NCBI GenBank assembly: GCA_028274925.1
Contig: JAQCNR010000472.1
Location: forward strand, 1 to 6,191
From: Halovenus sp.
GTDB taxonomy: Archaea; Halobacteriota; Halobacteria; Halobacteriales; Haloarculaceae
Reading direction: 5' to 3'
DNA length: 6,191 nt
Both the position numbers and the translations under genes were made by a program. A model generated the notes under the pieces. It saw only the letters and a program-made list of their open reading frames with translations, was not told the origin of the DNA and ran no database searches. Of this stretch, positions 1 through 5,855 are shown piece by piece (the stretch's first letter is position 1; each line of letters begins with the position of its first letter).

Positions 1-383
1 GCGATGGCCGGGTGACGTTCTACGTCAACGGGAGTGTCTCCTTCGGCGGTAACCCCGAAATCAATACCGATGGCAACCCTGAACAACTCCTGATGCTCGT
101 CCACTCGAGCGTCGACGAAATCGGAGAAAACGGCACGCCACAGTTCACCGGTTACATCTACGCACCGAACAGCGGGTTCAACATCAAGGGTGGCGGTGGC
201 AAGGGCAAAGGCAAAGCCAGTGAGAACATTGTCGGCGGCATCGTGGCCGAGACCATCGACGTTCAGAACGGCGTTCTCGAACACGTGCCGCCGGACAACC
301 TGCAACTGAAACTCGGCGCGCCGACGAACGTCCTCACGTTCCTGCACATCAGTACCAACCCGGTTACTGTCACCGCAGACTGA
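1..383 (+). CDS. C-terminal end of a surface or pilus-like protein (DUF7305-type domain), 5' truncated
   Basis: The reading frame is open from the left edge (first full codon at position 3) to TGA at 381-383, giving 126 residues. The true start lies outside the window, and the in-frame GTG at 12 is unlikely to be it. The segment is beta-rich with repeated short Gly-Asn-Val stretches and contains the pattern GYIYAPNSGF followed by GGIVAETIDVQNG. This 'IYAP ... G.iva..i.v..g' pattern resembles the C-terminal domain I recall as DUF7305 in haloarchaeal pilin-like surface proteins. That assignment is from memory and moderate. An unusual Lys/Gly stretch (KGGGGKGKGK, positions 186-215) interrupts the domain in an otherwise acidic protein. 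The gene converges on the pilin-like operon with only 27 bp between the stops, and no T-rich terminator is visible there. A shared role with that operon is plausible but inferred. Confidence 0.75.
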   Translation, partial: DGRVTFYVNGSVSFGGNPEINTDGNPEQLLMLVHSSVDEIGENGTPQFTGYIYAPNSGFNIKGGGGKGKGKASENIVGGIVAETIDVQNGVLEHVPPDNLQLKLGAPTNVLTFLHISTNPVTVTAD

Positions 384-410
384 CCTGTCGGCGACTGTTC
401 CTGACCGGCG

Positions 411-1226
411 TTAGATTTCTATCGCAATTCTGATCCCCTGCACAGTCACGAACGTCTGTCTAATCTCGTCACCAGGGCTGTCAAGGTCGACAGTACATTC
501 GAGACTTCCGCCACTGGCTGTACAACTCGTGTTCGGGTCCGGCAACTCTGATTCGAGGAACTCCCGCCAGGTCCCCTGTCGTGGCGAGTCGGTGATGTTG
601 ATCGTCAGTTGCTTGTAGCGGTTTTGCGACAGTGACGTGTCGGCGGCAACCACCGACCGGCCCGTCGAACTTGCCCGCACGAGTACCGTGGCACCGCCAG
701 CAGATATTCCCGAGTCTCCGAACGTTCGGACAACGGTTACGAACCCTCGTTCCTCGCCGAAGTCGATTGGCGGCTCCTGCAACATGAAGCTGTTTCCGGA
801 CTGTTGGCGAAACACTGCGCCGCCCGAGTAGATGTACTCAGTGTCGCTCAGCCCGGTGAACGCGATGGGATTGATTTCCGACCGGGCGAAGGTGACGTTG
901 TTGCTTCCAGCCTCAGTCACGCTGACGTTGACCACGACGGGGTCGCGGAGTTCGACGGCTCCAGTCTCGGCACTGATTTCGGTCGCTCGGGACGGCGCGC
1001 CCTGCCCGTAGATTTCTGCGAGGTTGTTCTCGAGAATGTCGAACGCGCGCTCGGCATTCTGGGTTTGCTCGGACTCTTTGGCCGAGTCCAGTGCCGGCAA
1101 TCCGCTGATCGAGACGAACCCGACGGTCAGGAAAATCAGTGCGAAGACGAGGATGTAGCCGATGACCTCGCTCAGTGCCCGGTCACGCTCGCCGGGGCCA
1201 ACCGGCCCACCGGGAAGGTTAGGCAC
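411..1226 (-). CDS. Pilin-like secreted protein, DUF7289-like (last gene of the operon)
   Basis: A protein of 271 residues from the GTG at 1226. I chose this start because it overlaps the upstream gene's stop by only 8 nt and follows a GGTGGTGG stretch 6 nt away. A GTG at 1289 would add 21 residues lying wholly inside the upstream gene. The N-terminus reads ERDRALSEVIGYILVFALIF. It has charged residues, a prepilin-type R-A site (cleavage expected after A17) and one hydrophobic helix at about residues 20-42. It continues into NAERAFDILENNLAEIYGQG and APSRATEI, a signature I associate with DUF7289. The rest is a beta-rich extracellular domain with sequons at about N100, N110, N210 and N232 and two cysteines (about 235 and 244) likely to form a disulfide. 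Inferred role: a minor pilin or pseudopilin subunit. The exact function is unknown. Confidence 0.85.
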   Translation of the reverse strand: MPNLPGGPVGPGERDRALSEVIGYILVFALIFLTVGFVSISGLPALDSAKESEQTQNAERAFDILENNLAEIYGQGAPSRATEISAETGAVELRDPVVVNVSVTEAGSNNVTFARSEINPIAFTGLSDTEYIYSGGAVFRQQSGNSFMLQEPPIDFGEERGFVTVVRTFGDSGISAGGATVLVRASSTGRSVVAADTSLSQNRYKQLTINITDSPRQGTWREFLESELPDPNTSCTASGGSLECTVDLDSPGDEIRQTFVTVQGIRIAIEI

Positions 1227-1659
1227 TGTCGACCACCACCGCGTCCTCACCCTGGTCGTACCTGATGACGATTTCTCCCCCAGAGGCACTGGAATCCGCC
1301 AGTGCCGTCGTATTCGTCAGCGCGACAGTCACCTCCACCTGTGGCCGTGAGCTTTCGAGCCGAAGCCGCGGCCCGTCCTCCTCGAGATAGATCTGGTAGG
1401 AACTGCCGACGACCCGCGACGGGAACCGCTGCTCGATACGAATCGTACTCTCGCCCATCCCACTCTGGTTGAGTCTGTCTGCTGCGTTAACGTGTGTCGC
1501 GACCTGCTCACCGACGATATCGAGTTCCGTTCGAATGACCTCCTCTCGCTGGTTCTCGACGAAGTTCCCGCCGGCGATGAACAGCCCCGAGACGAGGAAG
1601 ACGGTGATAGACAGCGTCAACACGTAACCCAGTGCCGTCGAGAGCGCTCGACCCGTCAT
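1219..1659 (-). CDS. Small pilin-like secreted protein, DUF7266-like
   Basis: A protein of 146 residues. Its ATG at 1657-1659 overlaps the preceding gene's TGA as ATGA, and GGGTGAG (1665-1671) lies 5 nt upstream. The N-terminus MTGRALSTALGYVLTLSITV combines an R-A prepilin-type site (cleavage likely after A5) with a hydrophobic helix at about residues 10-31. An amphipathic, charged stretch follows (ENQREEVIRTELDIVGEQVA), as expected where a pilin helix continues beyond the membrane. The last part is beta-rich (EVTVALTNTTAL, GGEIVIRY). Sequons are at N64 and N116, and there are no cysteines. The family DUF7266 is recalled from the pattern RALSTALGYVL plus the VENQRE region. It is likely assembled with its operon partners at the cell surface. 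A biochemical role cannot be read from the sequence. Confidence 0.87.
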   Translation of the reverse strand: MTGRALSTALGYVLTLSITVFLVSGLFIAGGNFVENQREEVIRTELDIVGEQVATHVNAADRLNQSGMGESTIRIEQRFPSRVVGSSYQIYLEEDGPRLRLESSRPQVEVTVALTNTTALADSSASGGEIVIRYDQGEDAVVVDSA

Positions 1660-2609
1660 CGTGGCTCACCCGGGGCCACCCGGACCAGTGTCACGTACTC
1701 CAGTTCCGGCGTCTGGTACTGCATCTCGACGACAGCGCTGTACATTGCCGGTGTTACCTGGGGGTTATCACCGGGAGAACTGTCGTCGGCGTAGTTGTCG
1801 TTGTTCACTGCCTTGAGACCACTAGTACTGTTGTCGACGACCAGACTGTAGTCGCCATCGATATCTCCAGGGTTCTCGAACTCAATCGCGTAGTCGCCAA
1901 TGACACCCACTCCGAAGTGCAGTGGCTCGCCGGTCGTCGTGTCGATGAGGGCCGGACACGACTCACCGTTGACCGTTCCACCAGTGAGGTCTATTATCTC
2001 TGGCGTTACTGAACAACTCTCGGACGCTCCGTTAGAGCGCTCCACTTCGACTCCACTGCTATCGATTTCTGCCCGCCACTCGTCTGTCCCGTTGACGACG
2101 ACAGCGAAGTCATTCCCAGGAAACGAAGAGACGTTAATCTCGAACGCTCGGGTCTGCTCGACATCGGTTGCGAGCGTCCAGTCCCCACTGCTACCGTTGG
2201 CGGTAAAGTCTGTGCCGTCCGTCTGGAAGATACGGGAGCCATTTGTCGTGCTGTCGAATTCGAGCGCGACTGCCGCACCGCTTTGGGACTGTTGAATGCC
2301 GGTGTAATCGTTGAGTTCTCCGATACTTCGACTTACGTTCCGCCAGACTGGGTCGGGGGTACTTCCGGTACTGTTGAATTTGTTGGCGTAGCCAATCACG
2401 TTGCCCACTACCTGTGTCGTGCTGTGTCGGTATTCGAGTGCCTCCGTCGAGTCGACATTCTCGCTACGGGTTGCGAGATTCTCGGTGAAAATTGCCGAGT
2501 TGACGATGATGGCGAGACCGAGGAAGATGGCTGCCAGTGCGAACGCTGTGATGAGGATGAGCTGTGCGCGGTCGCTTCGGCGGTCATCGCCCGGAATCAG
2601 ATCCGCCAC
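1656..2609 (-). CDS. Large pilin-like secreted glycoprotein, DUF7261-like
   Basis: A protein of 317 residues starting with GTG at 2607-2609, 13 nt inside the upstream gene. The start is supported by GGAGGTGGT at 2613-2621, just upstream. The N-terminus has SDRAQLILITAFALAAIFLG, that is an R-A/Q prepilin-like site (A15/Q16), then a single membrane helix at about residues 16-37 and IFTENLATRSENVD, a pattern I recall for DUF7261. The long extracellular part holds seven N-glycosylation sequons (N79, N91, N123, N138, N159, N173, N260) and exactly two cysteines (C199, C218), a probable disulfide loop. It is the largest of the five operon proteins and could be the exposed, tip-like member, by analogy with large minor pseudopilins. 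That role is inference. The TGA overlaps the next gene's ATG. Confidence 0.86.
   Translation of the reverse strand: MADLIPGDDRRSDRAQLILITAFALAAIFLGLAIIVNSAIFTENLATRSENVDSTEALEYRHSTTQVVGNVIGYANKFNSTGSTPDPVWRNVSRSIGELNDYTGIQQSQSGAAVALEFDSTTNGSRIFQTDGTDFTANGSSGDWTLATDVEQTRAFEINVSSFPGNDFAVVVNGTDEWRAEIDSSGVEVERSNGASESCSVTPEIIDLTGGTVNGESCPALIDTTTGEPLHFGVGVIGDYAIEFENPGDIDGDYSLVVDNSTSGLKAVNNDNYADDSSPGDNPQVTPAMYSAVVEMQYQTPELEYVTLVRVAPGEPR
1665..1671 (-). promoter_or_regulatory. Shine-Dalgarno site for the DUF7266-like gene
   Basis: On the minus strand this reads GGGTGAG and ends 5 nt before the ATG at 1659. It lies within the last codons of the preceding gene and fits reinitiation at the ATGA overlap. 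Confidence 0.6.
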
Positions 2610-3217
2610 GCGACCACCTCCACGACGACGATGTTGTACAGGCCGTCGCTGTTCGGCTCTAACTGCGGTGTCGGACCGTTTCTGATGTACAGGTTGGCCT
2701 CGCTCACAGTTGTCTCGTTGCGCGTTCCATCCTCGTTCACGATTCGTGTATCGTTGCTGAGACTGATCGTCCGCGTCGCAGAAATCGCGTTGTCACTCGG
2801 CGTTCCTTGCAAAACCATCGTCCGCTGGTTGATACTCCCCCTGACAGACTGATACCGGACGATGACGTTGTACGCGATTCCCTCCTGTGTGAACGCCTGT
2901 TCGAGTTTGTCCCCGAACTCGTTGTCCGGTGGGTCGTCCGTGTAGAACCCCTGTCCTTCGGTGTTGTGGAATCGCTCTCCAGTCTCGTTCCAGTACAGCA
3001 CCGCTTCTTCCAGCGAGCCATCTTCGGCCGCACTCGCGAGCACGCCCTGTGCGACTGCGCGCTGCTGGCCCTCGATATGTTGACTCGAGGTACTCGCCGA
3101 CAGCGGCGTTACAATCGTCACCTGGAGCGCGAACGCGACGGCAGTCAGGAGCACGATTGCGGCGACGACTGCTTCGAGCGTGTACGCCTGCCCGCGGTCA
3201 TCACGAGAGCGCATCAT
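2597..3217 (-). CDS. Pilin-like secreted protein, DUF7288-like
   Basis: A protein of 206 residues. The ATG at 3215-3217 overlaps the preceding TGA as ATGA, and GGAGGTGGT at 3224-3232 is a strong ribosome binding site 6 nt upstream. A second ATG follows immediately at 3212-3214. The N-terminus MMRSRDDRGQAYTLEAVVAA is a classic class III signal: positive charges, R-G/Q cleavage site (G9/Q10) and an acidic residue at +6 (E15). The hydrophobic helix spans about residues 14-36. Next come TPLSASTSSQHIEGQQRAVAQGVL and EAVLYWNETGERF, which match my memory of DUF7288. Sequons are N77, N155 and N167, with no cysteine. The C-terminal half is beta-rich. It shares short motifs with the neighbouring DUF7287-like protein (LYW-N/D-ET and ATR), suggesting distant paralogy. 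Inferred role: subunit of the same cell-surface assembly. Confidence 0.88.
   Translation of the reverse strand: MMRSRDDRGQAYTLEAVVAAIVLLTAVAFALQVTIVTPLSASTSSQHIEGQQRAVAQGVLASAAEDGSLEEAVLYWNETGERFHNTEGQGFYTDDPPDNEFGDKLEQAFTQEGIAYNVIVRYQSVRGSINQRTMVLQGTPSDNAISATRTISLSNDTRIVNEDGTRNETTVSEANLYIRNGPTPQLEPNSDGLYNIVVVEVVAWRI
2613..2621 (-). promoter_or_regulatory. Strong Shine-Dalgarno site deciding the GTG start of the DUF7261-like gene
   Basis: On the minus strand this reads GGAGGTGGT, the same nine bases as the site before the DUF7288-like gene. It lies 3 nt from the GTG at 2609, with its GGAGG core 7 nt away. It makes the GTG start credible although it lies 13 nt inside the upstream gene. Confidence 0.75.
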
Positions 3218-3771
3218 GAGACGACCACCTCCATTGTTACGTCCTCGCCAGCGATGGTGACGATTCGCGTCGCAGTCGTGGTCGAACGCTGCTGTTCGAG
3301 CGGGTCACCAATCGTCAGTTCCACGTCACCGACCGTTTCGTCAGTTGTCAGTTCGCGGTCGGTCTCGTCCCAGTACAGTTGGGATAGTCCCGCCCCGCCA
3401 GTCAGATTCGCACGGAGCGTTATGTTGACCGCCCGATACTCGGCAAGCCCGAGTTGCTTGTTCAGTGGTTCGTCGTCGTACCGGCACGTGTCATCGGCCG
3501 TGTCAGGGTCTTCGTCGGCCGACCGGTCGAAAAAGGCCACCGTACAGCCCCGGTCGAGGATGTACGGTTCGTCGGGGCTGCCCAGTGTATCCTGTGCGAG
3601 ATAGTCAGCCGTCCGGTCGACGGTCACGGCTTCCGACTGTCCGGTGATGGTAAACGGAGTCAGGATTCCGGGTGCGAACACGAAAATGAAGATGATTGCA
3701 CCCAGAAACACGCTGATCCCAATGGTGAAGTCTATCTGTGTCTGTCCTCGCTCAGTTTCAGTCTCTCTCAT
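3214..3771 (-). CDS. Pilin-like secreted protein, DUF7287-like (first securely identified gene of the operon)
   Basis: A protein of 185 residues from the ATG at 3769-3771. I prefer this start because it places the class III signal at the N-terminus (MRETETERGQTQIDFTIGIS). An upstream TTG at 3912 would add 47 residues before the prepilin motif. Cleavage is expected between G9 and Q10, with a membrane helix at about residues 14-36 ending in FAPGILTPF. Residues 51-62 (VDRTADYLAQDT) and the pattern RGQTQIDFTIG resemble DUF7287 as I remember it. C76 and C96 are the only cysteines and flank an acidic loop (SADEDPDTADDT). Sequons are N116 and N122. No strong ribosome binding site precedes the ATG (only GGGGAT, 2 nt away), so its translation may depend on coupling to the small ORF overlapping it. 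It probably belongs to the same surface complex as the following genes. Confidence 0.85.
   Translation of the reverse strand: MRETETERGQTQIDFTIGISVFLGAIIFIFVFAPGILTPFTITGQSEAVTVDRTADYLAQDTLGSPDEPYILDRGCTVAFFDRSADEDPDTADDTCRYDDEPLNKQLGLAEYRAVNITLRANLTGGAGLSQLYWDETDRELTTDETVGDVELTIGDPLEQQRSTTTATRIVTIAGEDVTMEVVVS
3224..3232 (-). promoter_or_regulatory. Strong Shine-Dalgarno site for the DUF7288-like gene
   Basis: On the minus strand this reads GGAGGTGGT, close to the archaeal anti-16S consensus GGAGGTGA, and ends 6 nt before the ATG at 3217. It supports the first of the two adjacent ATG codons as the start, inside the coding end of the preceding gene. Confidence 0.75.
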
Positions 3772-3923
3772 ATCCCCATCTTGCTTCCCAGTTGTCTCAT
3801 CTGATAGTAGTCGGTCCCCTGTTGCCACGGCTGTCCAGACGCACTCGGCCAGCCAGAGTCCCCGCCGCCGGTCTGAATTCCTGCGGTTCGTCCGGTTGTT
3901 CGCCGAAACCAACGAACTCCCAT
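3768..3923 (-). CDS. Possible 51-residue protein at the head of the pilin-like operon
   Basis: An ATG at 3921-3923 opens a 51-residue frame whose TGA overlaps the start of the next gene as ATGA, the same coupling used elsewhere in this operon. The product begins MGVRWFRRTTGRTAGIQTGG and ends QQGTDYYQMRQLGSKMGI. It is Gly/Gln/Trp-rich, has no membrane segment or cysteine, and matches nothing I know. A longer in-frame version could start at a TTG at 3959. Against it: a TATA-like element sits directly before the ATG (3924-3932), which would put the transcript start inside the frame near 3901, and there is no ribosome binding site. It also uses codons rare in GC-rich haloarchaea (AGA, ATA). It may be a real coupling peptide or simply part of a leader of about 130 nt. 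Confidence 0.35.
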   Translation of the reverse strand: MGVRWFRRTTGRTAGIQTGGGDSGWPSASGQPWQQGTDYYQMRQLGSKMGI

Positions 3924-3932
3924 CTTATATCG
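3924..3932 (-). promoter_or_regulatory. TATA-like box for the pilin-like operon
   Basis: Read on the minus strand this is CGATATAAG, the best TATA-like element in the 61 bp between the GNAT remnant (ends 3984) and position 3923. With the usual spacing of about 25-27 nt, transcription would start near 3901, leaving a leader of roughly 130 nt before the DUF7287-like gene. A GCTATC/GATAGC inverted repeat lies just upstream (3939-3944 and 3965-3970). Assigned by sequence only. Confidence 0.45.
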
Positions 3933-3983
3933 ATTGTGGCTATCGGGGTCTGATTTCAACAGGTGATAGCTGACGCGGCGCTG

Positions 3984-4466
3984 TCAGTGCTCACGCACCC
4001 GTTTCTCGAAGTGGACGAGTTCGTACTCGCCGTGCTCGGTGCTGGCGCTGTGCTGTCGTCGCCAGCAGTCGCTCGTAGCTGTCGTCGACTCGCGCTTCGA
4101 GTTCGGCCAGTAACGCCCGACCGAATCCCCGGCCCTGTGCCGGCGGCGCGACGCGCATCCGGTGGAGTTCGACACTGCCCGGAACGGTTCGCTCGTCGCC
4201 GTGGCCTGACTCGTTGGGCAGGAACCCACCCATTGCGGCTACCTGTCCGTCGAACGTTTCCGGCACTGATGGGTCCAGTGAGTCGACAATACCGACGAGG
4301 AACTCGCCGTCACCGCGAGGTATGTCGCTTCGATGTTCTGAACATCCTCGGTCCCGGGAATATCGGCCGGGTCGGTGCCCGCCTCACGCCTCGCCCACTC
4401 GTGTAGTTCCACAACGGCCGACTGGTCTCGTGGGTCGTACCGCCGGAAGGTCAATGCTGTCGTCAT
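3984..4466 (-). pseudogene. GNAT-family N-acetyltransferase, disrupted by two frame-changing lesions
   Basis: The gene opens at ATG 4464-4466, 1 nt after the upstream gene's TGA, with MTTALTFRRYDPRDQSAVVE and continues to EATYLA. The continuation is in another frame from about 4314: GDGEFLVGIVDSLDPSVPET, then the acetyl-CoA-binding motif RMRVAPPAQGRGFGRALLAE. At about 4043 the frame changes back, giving STEHGEYELVHFEKRVREH and a TGA at 3984. The first lesion looks like a lost base. At the second, TTAQRQ is joined directly to STEHGEYEL, whereas related haloarchaeal GNATs have about 16-17 residues there, including an F-Y ... G-Y motif (from memory). So roughly 50 nt appear to be deleted. As written, the first frame stops at 4239. 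Two independent lesions favour a true pseudogene over sequencing error. The original substrate cannot be inferred. Confidence 0.75.
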
Positions 4467-4467
4467 G

Positions 4468-5646
4468 TCACCGGTCTCTCTCGACGGACTCGCCCGGTGC
4501 TGTCCGCGCACCTGTCGAGAGCACGAGGCCGGGGGACAGGCTCGTATTGATTCCTGTTTTGACCTCGTCACCCGCGACAACGCCGAACTTCCGCCGGCCG
4601 GTCGAGACGCGCTCGCCTTTGACGGTGAGTTGAACGTTTCCGCCGTCGTGGCGGAGGTTTGCGACGTTGGTTCCGGCACCGAAGTTCACCTCCCGGCCGA
4701 GTACACTATCACCTACGTAGGAGAGATGTGGAACTGCGCTCTCTGCCATGATGACGCTGTTTTTGATTTCGACCGATTGGCCAACCTTCGTGTTCTCGGC
4801 GAGGAGTGTTCGTCCGCGCACGTAGGCGTTCGGACCCACTGTTGCGCCTGCGCCAATATATGCGGGACCCTCGATTACCGACCCTGAGTTGACGGTCGCA
4901 CCGTCTTCGACCACAACAGCCCCCTTGATAGTTGCAGTGTCGGCGACAGTGCCGTCCAGTCGCCGGTCAAGATTGTCGAGTCGCCATTCGTTGGCTTCGA
5001 GCAGTTCCCACGGCCGGCCAACATCGAGCCAGCGGTCGAGTTCGACAACTCGCACATCGAACTCGTCGATGACGCGGGCAAGCACGTCGGTGAGTTCGTA
5101 TTCGCCACGCTCAGATTCCGAGACATCGAGATACTCCTGTGCGGCGGCCGGGAACTGATAGGCCCCGGCATTGGCGAGGTTCGACGGTGGGTCCGCAGGT
5201 TTTTCGACAATATCGGTCACTGTCGACCCGTCCGTCGACAGCACGCCGTAGTTCGTTGGGTCCTCGACAGCCATTGCAGCAACTGCTGGGCCCTCCTCGA
5301 ACAGTGCCGCGATACTGTCGTCGTAGAGATTGTCGCCGTTGATAACGACAAACGGACCATCGAGTTCGGGTGCTGCGGCCCGAACTGCGTCCGCTGTCCC
5401 GCGTTGCTCACTCTGTGTGACGAACGTCACTGGGACACCTCGGTAGGACTCGCCGAAATACGCGGTCAGCTCCGCACGTTCGTACCCAACAACGATAATC
5501 AATTCAGAAACGCCGCCCTCGACAGCCGCGTCGGCGGCGTGGGCGACCAGCGGGCGGTCGGCGACTGGTACCATCGGCTTCGGGAGGGAGTCTGTCAGCG
5601 GTCGCAGCCGAGTTCCCTGCCCCGCAGCTAGCAGTACTGCTTGCAT
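4468..5646 (-). CDS. glmU: Archaeal GlmU-type bifunctional sugar-1-phosphate nucleotidylyltransferase / acetyltransferase
   Basis: A cytoplasmic enzyme of 392 residues from the ATG at 5644-5646, where MQAVLLAAGQGTRLRPLTDS begins as the family usually does. The N-terminal nucleotidyltransferase domain (about 1-228) shows LAAGQGTRL (6-14), PKPM (22-25), GTADA (83-87), NGDN (103-106), EKP (148-150) and NAGAY (159-163). The C-terminal left-handed beta-helix (about 235-380) has hexapeptide-like repeats, PHLSYVGDSVLG with H307 matching the catalytic His of bacterial GlmU, NFGAGT (321-326) and KTGINTSL. Known role of the family: acetylation of glucosamine-1-phosphate and UTP-dependent activation to UDP-GlcNAc, used for protein glycosylation and surface glycans. 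Other sugar-1-phosphates are possible. An in-frame ATG at 5673 would add MSHRRDGTA and cannot be excluded. It probably shares a transcript with the zinc-ribbon gene 37 nt upstream. Confidence 0.92.
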   Translation of the reverse strand: MQAVLLAAGQGTRLRPLTDSLPKPMVPVADRPLVAHAADAAVEGGVSELIIVVGYERAELTAYFGESYRGVPVTFVTQSEQRGTADAVRAAAPELDGPFVVINGDNLYDDSIAALFEEGPAVAAMAVEDPTNYGVLSTDGSTVTDIVEKPADPPSNLANAGAYQFPAAAQEYLDVSESERGEYELTDVLARVIDEFDVRVVELDRWLDVGRPWELLEANEWRLDNLDRRLDGTVADTATIKGAVVVEDGATVNSGSVIEGPAYIGAGATVGPNAYVRGRTLLAENTKVGQSVEIKNSVIMAESAVPHLSYVGDSVLGREVNFGAGTNVANLRHDGGNVQLTVKGERVSTGRRKFGVVAGDEVKTGINTSLSPGLVLSTGARTAPGESVERDR

Positions 5647-5683
5647 GGCCGTACCGTCGCGGCGGTGACTCATATGCCTACCG

Positions 5684-5854
5684 TCACCGGCGCTTCGAGC
5701 CGCGACGAGCCGAGACTGGGGCGCGGTCACCGAACGATTCCCCGCAACTCGGGCACTCGCCATCCTCGTAGAACTCTCGCGGCCCAGCGCGGGTCTCTGG
5801 GTCCCAGCGAACTCGGTAGCCGCACCGTTCACAGCGTGTCGTTCGTTCGGCCAT
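5684..5854 (-). CDS. Small zinc-ribbon protein
   Basis: A protein of 56 residues from the ATG at 5852-5854. Two CxxC knuckles, CERCG (C8, C11) and CPSCG (C34, C37), are 22 residues apart, a typical zinc-ribbon layout. The tail is basic (SARRGSKRR), which would allow nucleic acid binding, but the function is unknown. The frame is open further upstream to 5998, but this start is preferred because a TATA-like TTTTTG lies 27 nt upstream (5878-5883 on the minus strand), as for a leaderless transcript. It is divergent from the DUF5813 gene and 37 nt ahead of the GlmU-type gene, so probably first in that operon. Small proteins of this kind are common in haloarchaea. I do not recognise a named family. 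Confidence 0.8.
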   Translation of the reverse strand: MAERTTRCERCGYRVRWDPETRAGPREFYEDGECPSCGESFGDRAPVSARRGSKRR

Positions 5855-5855
5855 A

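Noticed and set aside
384..410. Possible terminator between the two converging genes
   Set aside because: No T-tract and no convincing stem-loop; only an imperfect direct repeat (cctgtcggcg / cctgaccggcg) is present.
2807..3604. A 265-codon open frame on the plus strand, and another of 189 codons at 2283-2852
   Set aside because: They run antisense to the DUF7261/7288/7287-like genes. Their products are Arg/Ser/Val-rich and lack domains, and the opposite strand has clear signals, ribosome binding sites and tight overlaps. Long antisense frames are common in GC-rich haloarchaeal DNA.
3772..3912. Longer form of the DUF7287-like protein starting at TTG 3912
   Set aside because: It would place 47 residues before the class III signal, far longer than in the other four proteins of the operon.
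3963..4406. Plus-strand frame of 147 codons over the GNAT region
   Set aside because: The product is Arg/Pro-rich with no recognisable motif, while the minus strand carries the GNAT sequence including its acetyl-CoA motif.
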